DNA of 53,925 nucleotides from Nitrospinaceae bacterium (GTDB taxonomy: Bacteria; Nitrospinota; Nitrospinia; Nitrospinales; VA-1). Under the pieces are notes generated by a model. The model worked only from the letters and a program-made list of their open reading frames with translations, was not told where the DNA came from and made no database searches. The DNA is taken from the NCBI GenBank assembly GCA_023271875.1, contig JALPWY010000008.1:1-53925 (forward strand), given 5' to 3'. Shown in pieces: positions 15,527 to 23,589 of the stretch (positions within the stretch are counted from its first letter, which is position 1; every line of letters begins with the position of its first letter). Both the position numbers and the translations under genes were made by a program.

Positions 15527-18139
15527 ATGGCGGAGACTGAAGAAGGAAGAAAGTTTGAAAAAATTGCGTTGGATTATTTGAAGCAGAATAATTTGCCAGA
15601 AGCAGAATCCAACTTTATTCAGGCCCTGACGCATATGAAGCAGTCTGGGGACGAGGAAGGCCAGGCGTATGTACTCGGAAACCTTGGTAACCTTTGTTTT
15701 CAAAGTCGTCGACTAGATAAGGCTCAAGAGTACTATGGGAAAGCATTGACATATATGGAAAAGGTAAATGATCTTCGAGGAATCGAGAGCTCTCTAGGTA
15801 ATCTGGGGAGTGTTTTTTTCTATAAGGGTAGCCTGGATGAGGCGGAGGAAACTTATAAAAAAGCTTTGAAGTTTCTTGAAGAGGCTAACGACTCGGAAGG
15901 CCAGAGCATTTACAACGAAAACTTGGGAAACGTTTACCTCAAGAAGGAGGACTTGGCAAAGGCAGAAGATTATTTCAACCGTGCAAAAACTTTACTTGAT
16001 TCTGAGAAGAATAAAGACCGACTCAAGGAGGTTGAAGATAAGCTAGATTCTTTGCAAAAACACCCCAAATACGTAGAAGGTAAGGAAGGAAAGTTGTTCA
16101 AGGAAATAGAGTCACTGGAAAAGGAAGGAAAAAAACGGGAAGCTTTACCCAAGTACCAAGAGCTTGAAGAGCTTTACTATCAAGGAGGGAACATAGGTAA
16201 GGCGGCGGATACGATTTCCAAATCTATCCAGTTGTTCGAAGAGCTAGGAGATAAAAACTCGGCGGGAATATGCATGGGTAACTTGGCTGGGATTCTCCTG
16301 CAACTTGGATACTCCGGTCAACCGGAACAATTCGATAAAGCTGAAAAATATTGTAAAGGCGCATTGGAAATTATTGGTGCAGGGAAGGACAAACGTCGGC
16401 AATCGTATTTACTGGGTAGCTTGGGTAATATTTATTTGCATAAAAAAGACTTGGATAAAGCTTGGGATAACTACAATCAGTCTTTGGGGTTTATGGCAGA
16501 GTTAGGGGATATCTTGGGCGAGGCCCGAGGCTATTCCAACCTAGGCAATGTAAGACTCTTGCAGGAAAATTATGATGATGCTCGGGTTCAGTTCGAAAAC
16601 TCACTGGAACTCATGGAGCAGTTGGAAAACCGACCTGGTATAGCCCAGCAGTGTGAGTCCTTAGGGGATATTTTTTTAAAGCAAGGTAATCTGCAAAATG
16701 CAGAGATCTTTCTTAGCCGAGTTATTGCGTTGTACGAAGCCATGCAGGATACGAAAGGATTGCAACAGGCTCAGGACAAGCTGGTCTACCTCATGGGAAA
16801 ACCTGAGTATATAAATCGTAGGCAAGAAGAGTTGTTGAGTGAACTAAAAAAACCAGAGCTGGAGAAAGACGATGAATCTCGATTGGCGTCTCTAAGCGAA
16901 TTGGGTAATCTCTATTTTATGGCAGGAAATATGGACCAGGCGGCATCAAGGATGCGGGAAACAGCAGACCTGCAAGAAAAGCTGAAAGATGAGGCGGGGC
17001 TTGGTTCTACCTTGGATAGTCTAGGAAGTATTCTGAAAGAAAAAAATGATCTCGAAGGCGCTGAAGAATGTTTTGCTCGTGCTATGGAGATTAAAGCAAA
17101 GCAAAACGATACTGAGGGATTAGCGGAGCTCTACGGCAACCGAGTTAATGTGCTTTTGATGCTTGGCAAGATTGATGTGGCAGAGAAACTTATCAAGGCG
17201 TCTATGCGCATCAACAAGAAAAGTGGAAACGAAATCGGGTTGATGAAAGATTACCGCAATATGGGCAACCTGAGTATGCAAAAAACAGATTGGGCTAATG
17301 CGGATAAATTCTATAAAGATGCATTGCAGAAAAATAATAAAACAAACAATAGATATGAAATATCTGAGGATTACAGAAACCGTGGCAACCTATACTTACA
17401 AAAAGAGGACTGGGATCTATGCGAAAAGTTTTCTTTGCAGGCGCTTAAAATAGCCGAGGAGCTTAAAGATTTACGAAATGTTTGCTATGACAGTCGAATT
17501 TTAGGGAAGGTCTACGCTGAAAAAAAATCGAGGAATAAGCAGGAGGAGTATTATAAGAAAGCCCTTGAAGTCAGTGAGGAGCTTAAGGATGAAAGGGAGC
17601 AGCGAATCGATCACAGGAACCTGGGGGAACTTTGTTTGGGCAGGGGGTACAAGGAAAGATCAGAAAATCACTTTAAAGCTGCGCTGGAGATCTCTCGGAG
17701 AAAAGCTGATAAAAAGGAAATTGCCACAGACTACCGCCATATGGGGAACCTGAGTTTTAATAATGGTAACCGTACCGATGCGGAAAAGTATTACCGTGAT
17801 GCCCTCAACTTAACTTTGGAGATAGGTGATAAAAATGGTACCGCGCAGGACTACACGTACATCGGTAATTTAAAATTTAAGGATGGTCATATTGATGAGG
17901 CTGAGGTGAACTTTGATAAGGCGATAGACTCCTTTAAGGAGGCTGATAACAAGGCCAGTCTTCTCCAGTTATTTTTGACAGTGGCGCGTATGGAGTTACT
18001 CATGAGCAGAAAAGAGCAAAGTGAGAAGTACCTGGATCAGGCAAAAATAATTTGTAAAGAACTTGGAGATCCTGAAGACTTAGTCAAGAATATTGAAGAA
18101 ATCGAAAAAGTAAAAGATACCGTTGATCAGAATAGATAG
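15527..18139 (+). CDS. Large tetratricopeptide-repeat protein
   Basis: An 870-residue, apparently cytoplasmic protein (no signal peptide, no membrane segment) made almost wholly of TPR units of the LGN/kinesin-light-chain style, with recurring GNLG...A..YY.KAL and DYRNMGNL patterns about every 40 residues; roughly twenty units fit the length. Charged linkers at about residues 176-205 (KHPKYVEGKEGKLFKEIE) and 422-450 (GKPEYINRRQEELLSELK) resemble each other and divide the protein into three blocks, pointing to internal duplication. TPR proteins scaffold protein complexes; no enzymatic domain is visible. The start has no strong ribosome binding site. It precedes the nxr region on the same strand but is separated by 430 bases. 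Confidence 0.85.
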   Translation: MAETEEGRKFEKIALDYLKQNNLPEAESNFIQALTHMKQSGDEEGQAYVLGNLGNLCFQSRRLDKAQEYYGKALTYMEKVNDLRGIESSLGNLGSVFFYKGSLDEAEETYKKALKFLEEANDSEGQSIYNENLGNVYLKKEDLAKAEDYFNRAKTLLDSEKNKDRLKEVEDKLDSLQKHPKYVEGKEGKLFKEIESLEKEGKKREALPKYQELEELYYQGGNIGKAADTISKSIQLFEELGDKNSAGICMGNLAGILLQLGYSGQPEQFDKAEKYCKGALEIIGAGKDKRRQSYLLGSLGNIYLHKKDLDKAWDNYNQSLGFMAELGDILGEARGYSNLGNVRLLQENYDDARVQFENSLELMEQLENRPGIAQQCESLGDIFLKQGNLQNAEIFLSRVIALYEAMQDTKGLQQAQDKLVYLMGKPEYINRRQEELLSELKKPELEKDDESRLASLSELGNLYFMAGNMDQAASRMRETADLQEKLKDEAGLGSTLDSLGSILKEKNDLEGAEECFARAMEIKAKQNDTEGLAELYGNRVNVLLMLGKIDVAEKLIKASMRINKKSGNEIGLMKDYRNMGNLSMQKTDWANADKFYKDALQKNNKTNNRYEISEDYRNRGNLYLQKEDWDLCEKFSLQALKIAEELKDLRNVCYDSRILGKVYAEKKSRNKQEEYYKKALEVSEELKDEREQRIDHRNLGELCLGRGYKERSENHFKAALEISRRKADKKEIATDYRHMGNLSFNNGNRTDAEKYYRDALNLTLEIGDKNGTAQDYTYIGNLKFKDGHIDEAEVNFDKAIDSFKEADNKASLLQLFLTVARMELLMSRKEQSEKYLDQAKIICKELGDPEDLVKNIEEIEKVKDTVDQNR

Positions 18140-18400
18140 TTTTTAGAATAAATAGAGCGGGTGTTTTTTAGGAAAAGGGTTACATGTGGTAAGAAAATAC
18201 CTACAAAAAAAGAGGTAGGTTCAAAAAAAAAATTACCGTCGAGTGCGCAGATTTGATTAAGCGCACTTGAGTCAATATTGGCAAATATTGAGAGTTGCAA
18301 TGACCAAGTTGTGTGTAAAGCTTTTAAAATCATATATTTGAGTAGTACGTGGGGGCGCGGCTAAGATTAACGAGTTTTAATTAAAATAAATTTAATGTTT
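18140..18400. other. Gene-free stretch with three consecutive hairpins; possible structured RNA
   Basis: Three perfect inverted repeats follow each other: ACCTAC/GTAGGT at 18199..18220, AGTGCGC/GCGCACT at 18242..18267 and TCAATATT/AATATTGA (GGCA loop) at 18272..18291. An A-run lies between the first two. No ORF longer than about 15 codons is seen. They could be the 3' end of the TPR transcript or an independent small RNA. Confidence 0.4.
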
Positions 18401-18408
18401 TCAGGGAG

Positions 18409-18433
18409 TTTTCCCAGTTTTATCACTGGAAAA
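18409..18433. promoter_or_regulatory. Inverted repeat just upstream of the promoter
   Basis: TTTTCCCAGT (18409..18418) and ACTGGAAAA (18425..18433) form an inverted repeat with one extra base, separated by 6 bases. It ends 15 bases before the -35 box and is well placed for an activator or repressor. An overlapping GGGA/TCCC pairing could compete with it. Confidence 0.35.
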
Positions 18434-18448
18434 AAAGGTCCTATTTCC

Positions 18449-18477
18449 TTGACAAAAAGATGGAAATTAAATATAAA
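18449..18477 (+). promoter_or_regulatory. Near-consensus sigma-70 promoter upstream of the 405-residue gene
   Basis: A perfect -35 box TTGACA (18449..18454) is followed after exactly 17 bases by TATAAA (18472..18477). Transcription would begin near 18484-18486, giving a leader of about 85 bases. It is the best promoter sequence I found in the window and may drive the 405-residue gene and possibly the nxr operon behind it. Confidence 0.75.
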
Positions 18478-18513
18478 TTCCCTATATCCTAGGGCTAAAT
18501 AGAGGGAGCTGTT

Positions 18514-18573
18514 ATGCTTTGTTTTATGTTCTCTAGTAGCATTTTTGCGGAAGGGTTGATAGGTCGCCTATGA
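18514..18573 (+). CDS. Short leader ORF (19 codons) overlapping the start of the 405-residue gene
   Basis: ATG at 18514 is preceded by AGGGAG at a good distance. The frame encodes 19 mostly hydrophobic residues (MLCFMFSSSIFAEGLIGRL) and stops with a TGA that overlaps the ATG of the next gene as ATGA. This layout is typical of translational coupling. The product could resemble a truncated signal peptide (SSIFA). Whether the peptide itself matters is unknown. Confidence 0.45.
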   Translation: MLCFMFSSSIFAEGLIGRL

Positions 18574-19787
18574 AAGTAATCTATAGTCCGCAACTTATGG
18601 AAGAAGCTGCGTTTCGACACCTCAGTCATCTGGAAAGATCTGGGTATCGGTCGGAGTATGACGAATATCATTCTTTAGCTGATCCCATCTATGAACTTCC
18701 CGAGGACGATAGAGAAATTGCCTTCGAGAAGGTCAATAAGATATTTTTTATAGAGCGACTCAAACTAGGTGATCATGTTTTAAGAGCGCTCGAAGCTGTA
18801 GGGCTAATTCCGAAGAGAAAACGTACGACAAAAAGAGCTCAACTCGCTGCCGTTGCTTTGGGAGCAGACGAAACCCCAAGCGAGTTGGAAGAGTCAAGTT
18901 CATCTATCCATGGTGTCCCGGTAGATGACGACTCACAAGAAACGAGTTTTGACGATGATTTAGTTTCTCCCACCGATTCCGATCTCCAAGTAGAAGACAA
19001 CCCACAAGAAGATAATCAAGATACCGAAGATACTGATGGTGTCGTTTCTTACGACATGGTACGCGATTTTGAGGAGCGGATAATCGAGGTGCATGTGAAA
19101 CGCGCGATCAACAAAGTTGATGAAGGGTCGAACGTCTTGAACCGGATTTCTGGTAAGCCTATGATAGAGATGCGAGTGCTTGCCAGCCGCTTTTGTAATC
19201 CAGAAGAAGCCCAAGAGTTAGATGCCTTTCTTATTCAGGAGTTCATGCACGCAAAAGATATGGTGGACCCGGAGTTTGACTACGAGGACGCATTTATTCC
19301 TGGCAACCCTTCTGTTAAAAATCTAATCACGGCGCGGTTTCGTCTACTGTGGAATTTATACGTGGATGCGCGGTTGGCTCGAGCAGGAATTATTTCCACC
19401 ATGCCCAGGGAGGCCCGCTATAGAGAGTTTGATAACTTCTACAGAAAAGTACCAGAGAAGCAGCGGCGGGGTATTTTTGAGGGGATTTGGCAAACTGAAA
19501 AATTTACGCACGAAGAATTGTTGTCCATGGCCACCGACCTTGAGTCGTTGATGAGTAAGTATGTGGATGATGTTGATATCACAGAGGAAGAAAGAGATTA
19601 TATTCATCTGCAGGGATCTCCTTGTCCATTGTGTAAGTTCCCGACCTACAATTGGGTGGATGACCCGGAAAGTATTTGTGATGAAATGGTAATCGAAGCG
19701 ATCCAGATCGATTTCCCTGATTGGGAAAATAAAGACGGTGGATGCGATCGATGTATAGAGGTTTATGAGTTAAGAGCCGGCGTATGA
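18570..19787 (+). CDS. Acidic protein of unknown function with a C-terminal Cys pair motif, upstream of nxrA
   Basis: A 405-residue cytoplasmic-looking protein with no recognised domain. Residues 100-150 are an Asp/Glu/Ser-rich linker separating a short N-terminal helical part from the main domain (residues 155-405). The C-terminus carries CPLC at about 351-354 and CDRC at about 391-394, spaced like a zinc-binding or Fe-S site. It has no useful ribosome binding site of its own and overlaps the leader ORF by ATGA, so coupled translation is likely. It is followed 239 bases later by nxrA on the same strand. A role in nitrite oxidoreductase expression or assembly is inferred from position only. 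Confidence 0.7.
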   Translation: MKVIYSPQLMEEAAFRHLSHLERSGYRSEYDEYHSLADPIYELPEDDREIAFEKVNKIFFIERLKLGDHVLRALEAVGLIPKRKRTTKRAQLAAVALGADETPSELEESSSSIHGVPVDDDSQETSFDDDLVSPTDSDLQVEDNPQEDNQDTEDTDGVVSYDMVRDFEERIIEVHVKRAINKVDEGSNVLNRISGKPMIEMRVLASRFCNPEEAQELDAFLIQEFMHAKDMVDPEFDYEDAFIPGNPSVKNLITARFRLLWNLYVDARLARAGIISTMPREARYREFDNFYRKVPEKQRRGIFEGIWQTEKFTHEELLSMATDLESLMSKYVDDVDITEEERDYIHLQGSPCPLCKFPTYNWVDDPESICDEMVIEAIQIDFPDWENKDGGCDRCIEVYELRAGV

Positions 19788-19898
19788 GCCGGGTTTTGAA
19801 TTTAAGCAGGAGTTTTAGTTGTTTCAAATGTATCAACGGAAGGCAGTAAATTTATGAATGTTAACTCTTTTATCATACGAGAAAGGGGGGAATGGTAG

Positions 19899-19920
19899 TA
19901 GGGCACGCTGGAAAGGGTGT
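19899..19920. other. Small hairpin in the 239-base gap before nxrA
   Basis: GGCAC / GTGCC pair around an 12-base loop, roughly mid-gap. There is no clear T-run. It may be a processing or regulatory element in the nxrA leader; alone it is weak. Confidence 0.25.
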
Positions 19921-19957
19921 GCCTTTGATGTTAAAGAAGTAGAACTGAAGTAGTTAG

Positions 19958-19985
19958 TTGTTGTAGAAGAATTACTCATTATCAT
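19958..19985 (+). promoter_or_regulatory. Possible promoter of nxrA
   Basis: TTGTTG (19958..19963) and TATCAT (19980..19985) are separated by 16 bases and would start transcription about 35 bases before the nxrA ATG. The match is moderate; nxrA may instead be read from the strong promoter at 18449. Confidence 0.35.
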
Positions 19986-20026
19986 CTTATTTCTTATCAA
20001 TAAGAATGAAAGGGAGGGCAAGTTTT

Positions 20027-23000
20027 ATGAGATTAAACAGAAGGAAATTCTTGCAGGTGAGTGCTGGTGTAGCTACGGCTATGGCACTGACGAGTAAGAA
20101 GGTAGGAGCGCAGTTGAAGCCCGTAGTCAAGGTAGGTAATCCTCTGGATACCTATCCGGACAGACGCTGGGAGGAAGTTTACCGCGATCAGTATAAGTAC
20201 GAGCGGTCTTTCACCTATTGCTGTTCGCCTAATGATACTCACCAGTGTCGAGTTCGCGGATTTGTCCGTAACGGCATTTTGATGCGTATCGAGCAGAACT
20301 ATGACCACCACAAAGTCCGGGATTTATACGGTAACCAGGCAGATGCCGCGTGGAACCCACGCATGTGTTTGCGCGGAATGACGTATCCGAGACGAGCTTA
20401 CGGACCTTACCGAAACAAGTATCCGATGATTCGAGTAGGTTGGAAGCAGTGGGCGGATGATGGTTTTCCTTATCTTGATAAAGAGAACCGAGAAAAATAT
20501 AAGATGACAAGCCGAGGCACCGACGAATTCGTTCGTATGTCTTGGGATCAGACTTTTACTTACCTAGCCAAGGGTCACGTTGCTGTAGCGAAAGCGTACA
20601 GTGGTCAGCGTGGTGCTCAGCGCTTGAAAAATGAAGGCTACCAGCCTGAGATTATTGAAGCGATGGGTGGTTCCGGTCCACGTACTTTCAAGTATCGCGG
20701 CGGAATGGGCCTGTTGGGCGTTGTTGGTAAGTATGGTGTCTATCGATTGGCTAACCAGGTGGCCTTGCTGGATTCGATCATTCGTGGTCGAGGACCGGGT
20801 AAGGTACTGGGTGGACGAGCATGGTCCAACTACACCTGGCATGGTGACCAGGCTCCAGGACACTCCTGGACGCATGGTATGCAGACCTCTGATATCGATT
20901 TCGCGGATCATCGATACGCGAAGATGACGATTCAGTGGGGTAAGAACCTGATCGAGAACAAGATGCCGGAAGCACACTGGTACACCGAGATCATGGAACG
21001 TGGTGGTACGCTAGTGGCAGTCGCGCCTGAGTACAACCCGCCGGCAACGAAGGCGGATTACTGGGTACCGGTTCGCGCTGGTCTATCTGACATCGCGTTG
21101 TTTCTAGGTGCAGCCAAGATCATCATGGACGAAGGCCTTGTTGATATAGATTACGTAAAAGACTATACCGATATGCCTTTGCTCGTTCGTACCGACACCC
21201 TTATCCGCTTGCATCCGGACGATTTCATTCCAGGCTACAAGGCTCAGCAGTTGCCGAAGGATGGATTCACCAATAAGTGGTTGAAGGGGTATAACCGCAA
21301 CCAGATGCCTGACTACACGGTATGGGATACGAATACGAATAAGCCCGTAGCGATCAACCGTGAAGACATTGGCGCCAAGATGCGGAAGAAAAACATTGAT
21401 CCTTCACTGGATGGTGTTTATGACATCAAACTGGTCAATGGCAAAACGGTTAGCGTAATGCCGTTGTACGAGATGCATAAGATCCATTACAAGGATTACG
21501 ATATAGATACTGTTAATCAGATCTGTCATGCGCCGAAGGACTTGATCGTTCGATTGGCTCGCGATATAGGTACGATTAAACCTGTAGAGATTCACTACGG
21601 GGAAGGTATCAACCATTACTTCCATGCAACAATGCATAACCGAGCGTCTTTCGTACCGTTGATGTTGACGGGTAACATGGGACCGAAGGGTTCCGGCGCC
21701 ATGACTTGGGCTGGTAACTACAAAGCAGGTAACTACCAGGGATCACACTGGTCAGGACCGGGCTTTGCGGCTATGGTTGCGGAAGATCCTTTCAACACCG
21801 AGCTTGATTCCTCGAAGAATATCGACTGGAATAAAGTCAAGGGTTACCTGAAAGGTGAGGAAGTATCTTACTGGGCACACCGTGACAAAGCGTTGATTGT
21901 GAATACGCCTCGTTACGGCCGAAAAGTATTTACCGGACGTACCCATATGCCGACACCGACGAAGTGTTGTTGGTATGTTAATGTTAATGTTATCAACAAT
22001 GCGAAGTGGTTCTACGAGTTGGTGTTCAATACGAACAACAACGTAGACATGATCGTAGCTCAGGATATCGAGTTCACAGGTTCCTGTGAGTACTCTGATA
22101 TCGTGCTCGCTCCGAACTCATGGGCCGAGTTTGAGTCTTATGAGATCACTTCTGCTTGTTCAAACCCATTTCATCAGATCTGGGGTGGCACCGGCATTAA
22201 GCCGATCTTTGATACGATCGATGACAACCTGATTCACAGGCAGTTCTCTCGACGTTTGGCTGAGATCACCGGTGACAAGCGATTCTCTGATCATATGAAG
22301 GTCTATGAAGGTGAAGCGCCTAACCGCACCAAGTCCATGATCCGCCGTGTGTTTACCACAGGCACGACGGGAATGGGTTATAACATCGATGACATCATCA
22401 ACGGTAAGTATGGTGAGCCGGGATGTTGTCTGATGTTGTTCCGTACGTATCCTCGAACTCCGTTCTGGGAGATGTACACGGAGTCTAAACCATTCTATAC
22501 GCCAAACGGCCGTACGCAGTTCTACAATGACGAGCCTGAAGCGATTGAGTATGGTGAGAACTTCATCGTTCACAGAGAAGGTCCGGAAGCTACGCCTTAT
22601 CTGCCGAACGTAATCGTATCAACCAACCCCTACATCCGACCGGATGATTACGGGATTCCGGAAGACGAGCAGGATCCGGATCTTCGTCACGTTCGAAACA
22701 TCAAGAAGCCTTGGTCCGCAGTACGAACGACTAAGAACTTCTTGTGGGAGAAGGGTTATCGTTTCTACTGTGTCACGCCGAAGTCCAGACACACAGCACA
22801 TAGTTCCTGGGCGACGACTGACTGGAACATGATCTGGAACAACAACTTTGGTGATCCTTATCGAATGGATAAGCGTTCTCCGGGAGTTGGTGAGTGGCAG
22901 GTTCATATGAACCCGTTCCTCTGTAAGGATCTTGGAATCAATGATGGTGACTACGTCTACTGTGATGCGAATCCAGCGGATCGTCCTTTCATGGGTTGGA

Positions 23001-23488
23001 AACCATCAGATCCACGGTACAAAGTTGGTCGTTTGATGCTTCGAGCGAAGTACAATCCGGCTTATCCGTACCATACTACTATGATGAAACACGCAACGTG
23101 GATTGGGACAGAGCGAACTGTTAAGGCGCATGAAGAACGGCCTGACGGACGCGCAATGTCTATGACCACTCCGTATCAGTCTAACTTCCGATACGGTGGA
23201 CAGCAGTCCATCACGCGTTCATGGTTGATGCCTATGCATCAGACTGACAGTCTGTTCCATAAAGCAAAAACCAAAATGAAGTTCAAACATGGTTATGAGG
23301 CAGACAACCATGCAGTTAACGCAACACCGAAAGAAGTCTTGGTTAAGTTCTCCAAGGCGGAAGACGGCGGACTGCACGGTAAAGGGTTGTGGGAACCGGT
23401 ACGAACTGGTTACACACCTGAGTCTCCGTTGAAAGACCGGTTTGCAGAGATGTATCTCGCTGGACAGTATGTCCGTGTGAAAATCTAA
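20027..23488 (+). CDS. nxrA: Nitrite oxidoreductase alpha subunit (molybdopterin, periplasmic type)
   Basis: The 1153-residue catalytic subunit that oxidises nitrite to nitrate at a Mo-bis-MGD centre. I chose ATG 20027 because AGGGAGGG lies 8 bases upstream and the N-terminus then begins with a twin-arginine signal (RLNRRKFLQVSAG...). Fe-S cluster FS0 ligands are probably C66, D70, C74 and C114 (CSPNDTHQC ... MCLRG). The Mo ligand is probably D274 in TWHGDQAPGH, as in the type II DMSO reductase family. Length and sequence fit Nitrospina/Nitrospira-type NxrA rather than the NarG-like cytoplasmic type. It leads an operon with nxrB, torD and nxrC. The ORF is more GC-rich than its surroundings, as expected for a dominant protein. 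Confidence 0.96.
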   Translation: MRLNRRKFLQVSAGVATAMALTSKKVGAQLKPVVKVGNPLDTYPDRRWEEVYRDQYKYERSFTYCCSPNDTHQCRVRGFVRNGILMRIEQNYDHHKVRDLYGNQADAAWNPRMCLRGMTYPRRAYGPYRNKYPMIRVGWKQWADDGFPYLDKENREKYKMTSRGTDEFVRMSWDQTFTYLAKGHVAVAKAYSGQRGAQRLKNEGYQPEIIEAMGGSGPRTFKYRGGMGLLGVVGKYGVYRLANQVALLDSIIRGRGPGKVLGGRAWSNYTWHGDQAPGHSWTHGMQTSDIDFADHRYAKMTIQWGKNLIENKMPEAHWYTEIMERGGTLVAVAPEYNPPATKADYWVPVRAGLSDIALFLGAAKIIMDEGLVDIDYVKDYTDMPLLVRTDTLIRLHPDDFIPGYKAQQLPKDGFTNKWLKGYNRNQMPDYTVWDTNTNKPVAINREDIGAKMRKKNIDPSLDGVYDIKLVNGKTVSVMPLYEMHKIHYKDYDIDTVNQICHAPKDLIVRLARDIGTIKPVEIHYGEGINHYFHATMHNRASFVPLMLTGNMGPKGSGAMTWAGNYKAGNYQGSHWSGPGFAAMVAEDPFNTELDSSKNIDWNKVKGYLKGEEVSYWAHRDKALIVNTPRYGRKVFTGRTHMPTPTKCCWYVNVNVINNAKWFYELVFNTNNNVDMIVAQDIEFTGSCEYSDIVLAPNSWAEFESYEITSACSNPFHQIWGGTGIKPIFDTIDDNLIHRQFSRRLAEITGDKRFSDHMKVYEGEAPNRTKSMIRRVFTTGTTGMGYNIDDIINGKYGEPGCCLMLFRTYPRTPFWEMYTESKPFYTPNGRTQFYNDEPEAIEYGENFIVHREGPEATPYLPNVIVSTNPYIRPDDYGIPEDEQDPDLRHVRNIKKPWSAVRTTKNFLWEKGYRFYCVTPKSRHTAHSSWATTDWNMIWNNNFGDPYRMDKRSPGVGEWQVHMNPFLCKDLGINDGDYVYCDANPADRPFMGWKPSDPRYKVGRLMLRAKYNPAYPYHTTMMKHATWIGTERTVKAHEERPDGRAMSMTTPYQSNFRYGGQQSITRSWLMPMHQTDSLFHKAKTKMKFKHGYEADNHAVNATPKEVLVKFSKAEDGGLHGKGLWEPVRTGYTPESPLKDRFAEMYLAGQYVRVKI

Positions 23489-23502
23489 AGGATTATGGTG
23501 CG

Positions 23503-23553
23503 GGCGCCCTTTTTTGCGGGCGCCGGTACCGGATCTTTTATGATCGGTTTTTT
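23503..23553 (+). terminator. GC-rich hairpin followed by a terminator-like element between nxrA and nxrB
   Basis: First hairpin: GGCGCCC (23503..23509) pairs with GGGCGCC (23518..23524). Second: ACC-g-GATC pairs with GATCGGT around TTTTAT (23528..23548) and runs into six T. The second has the form of an intrinsic terminator with one bulged base. Since nxrB follows within 40 bases, partial read-through or RNA processing must be involved. Confidence 0.55.
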
Positions 23554-23589
23554 AACGAAACATTTTAATCATTTAAGGAGGTATTGATA

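Noticed and set aside
15527-18139. Idea that the TPR protein is a structural subunit of NXR
   Set aside because: It has no export signal, while NXR is periplasmic, and 1.8 kb with a separate promoter and gene lie between.
20564-20977. 137-residue ORF on the minus strand inside nxrA
   Set aside because: It lies wholly antisense to nxrA, which has unmistakable motifs; the strong codon bias of nxrA keeps antisense frames open by chance.
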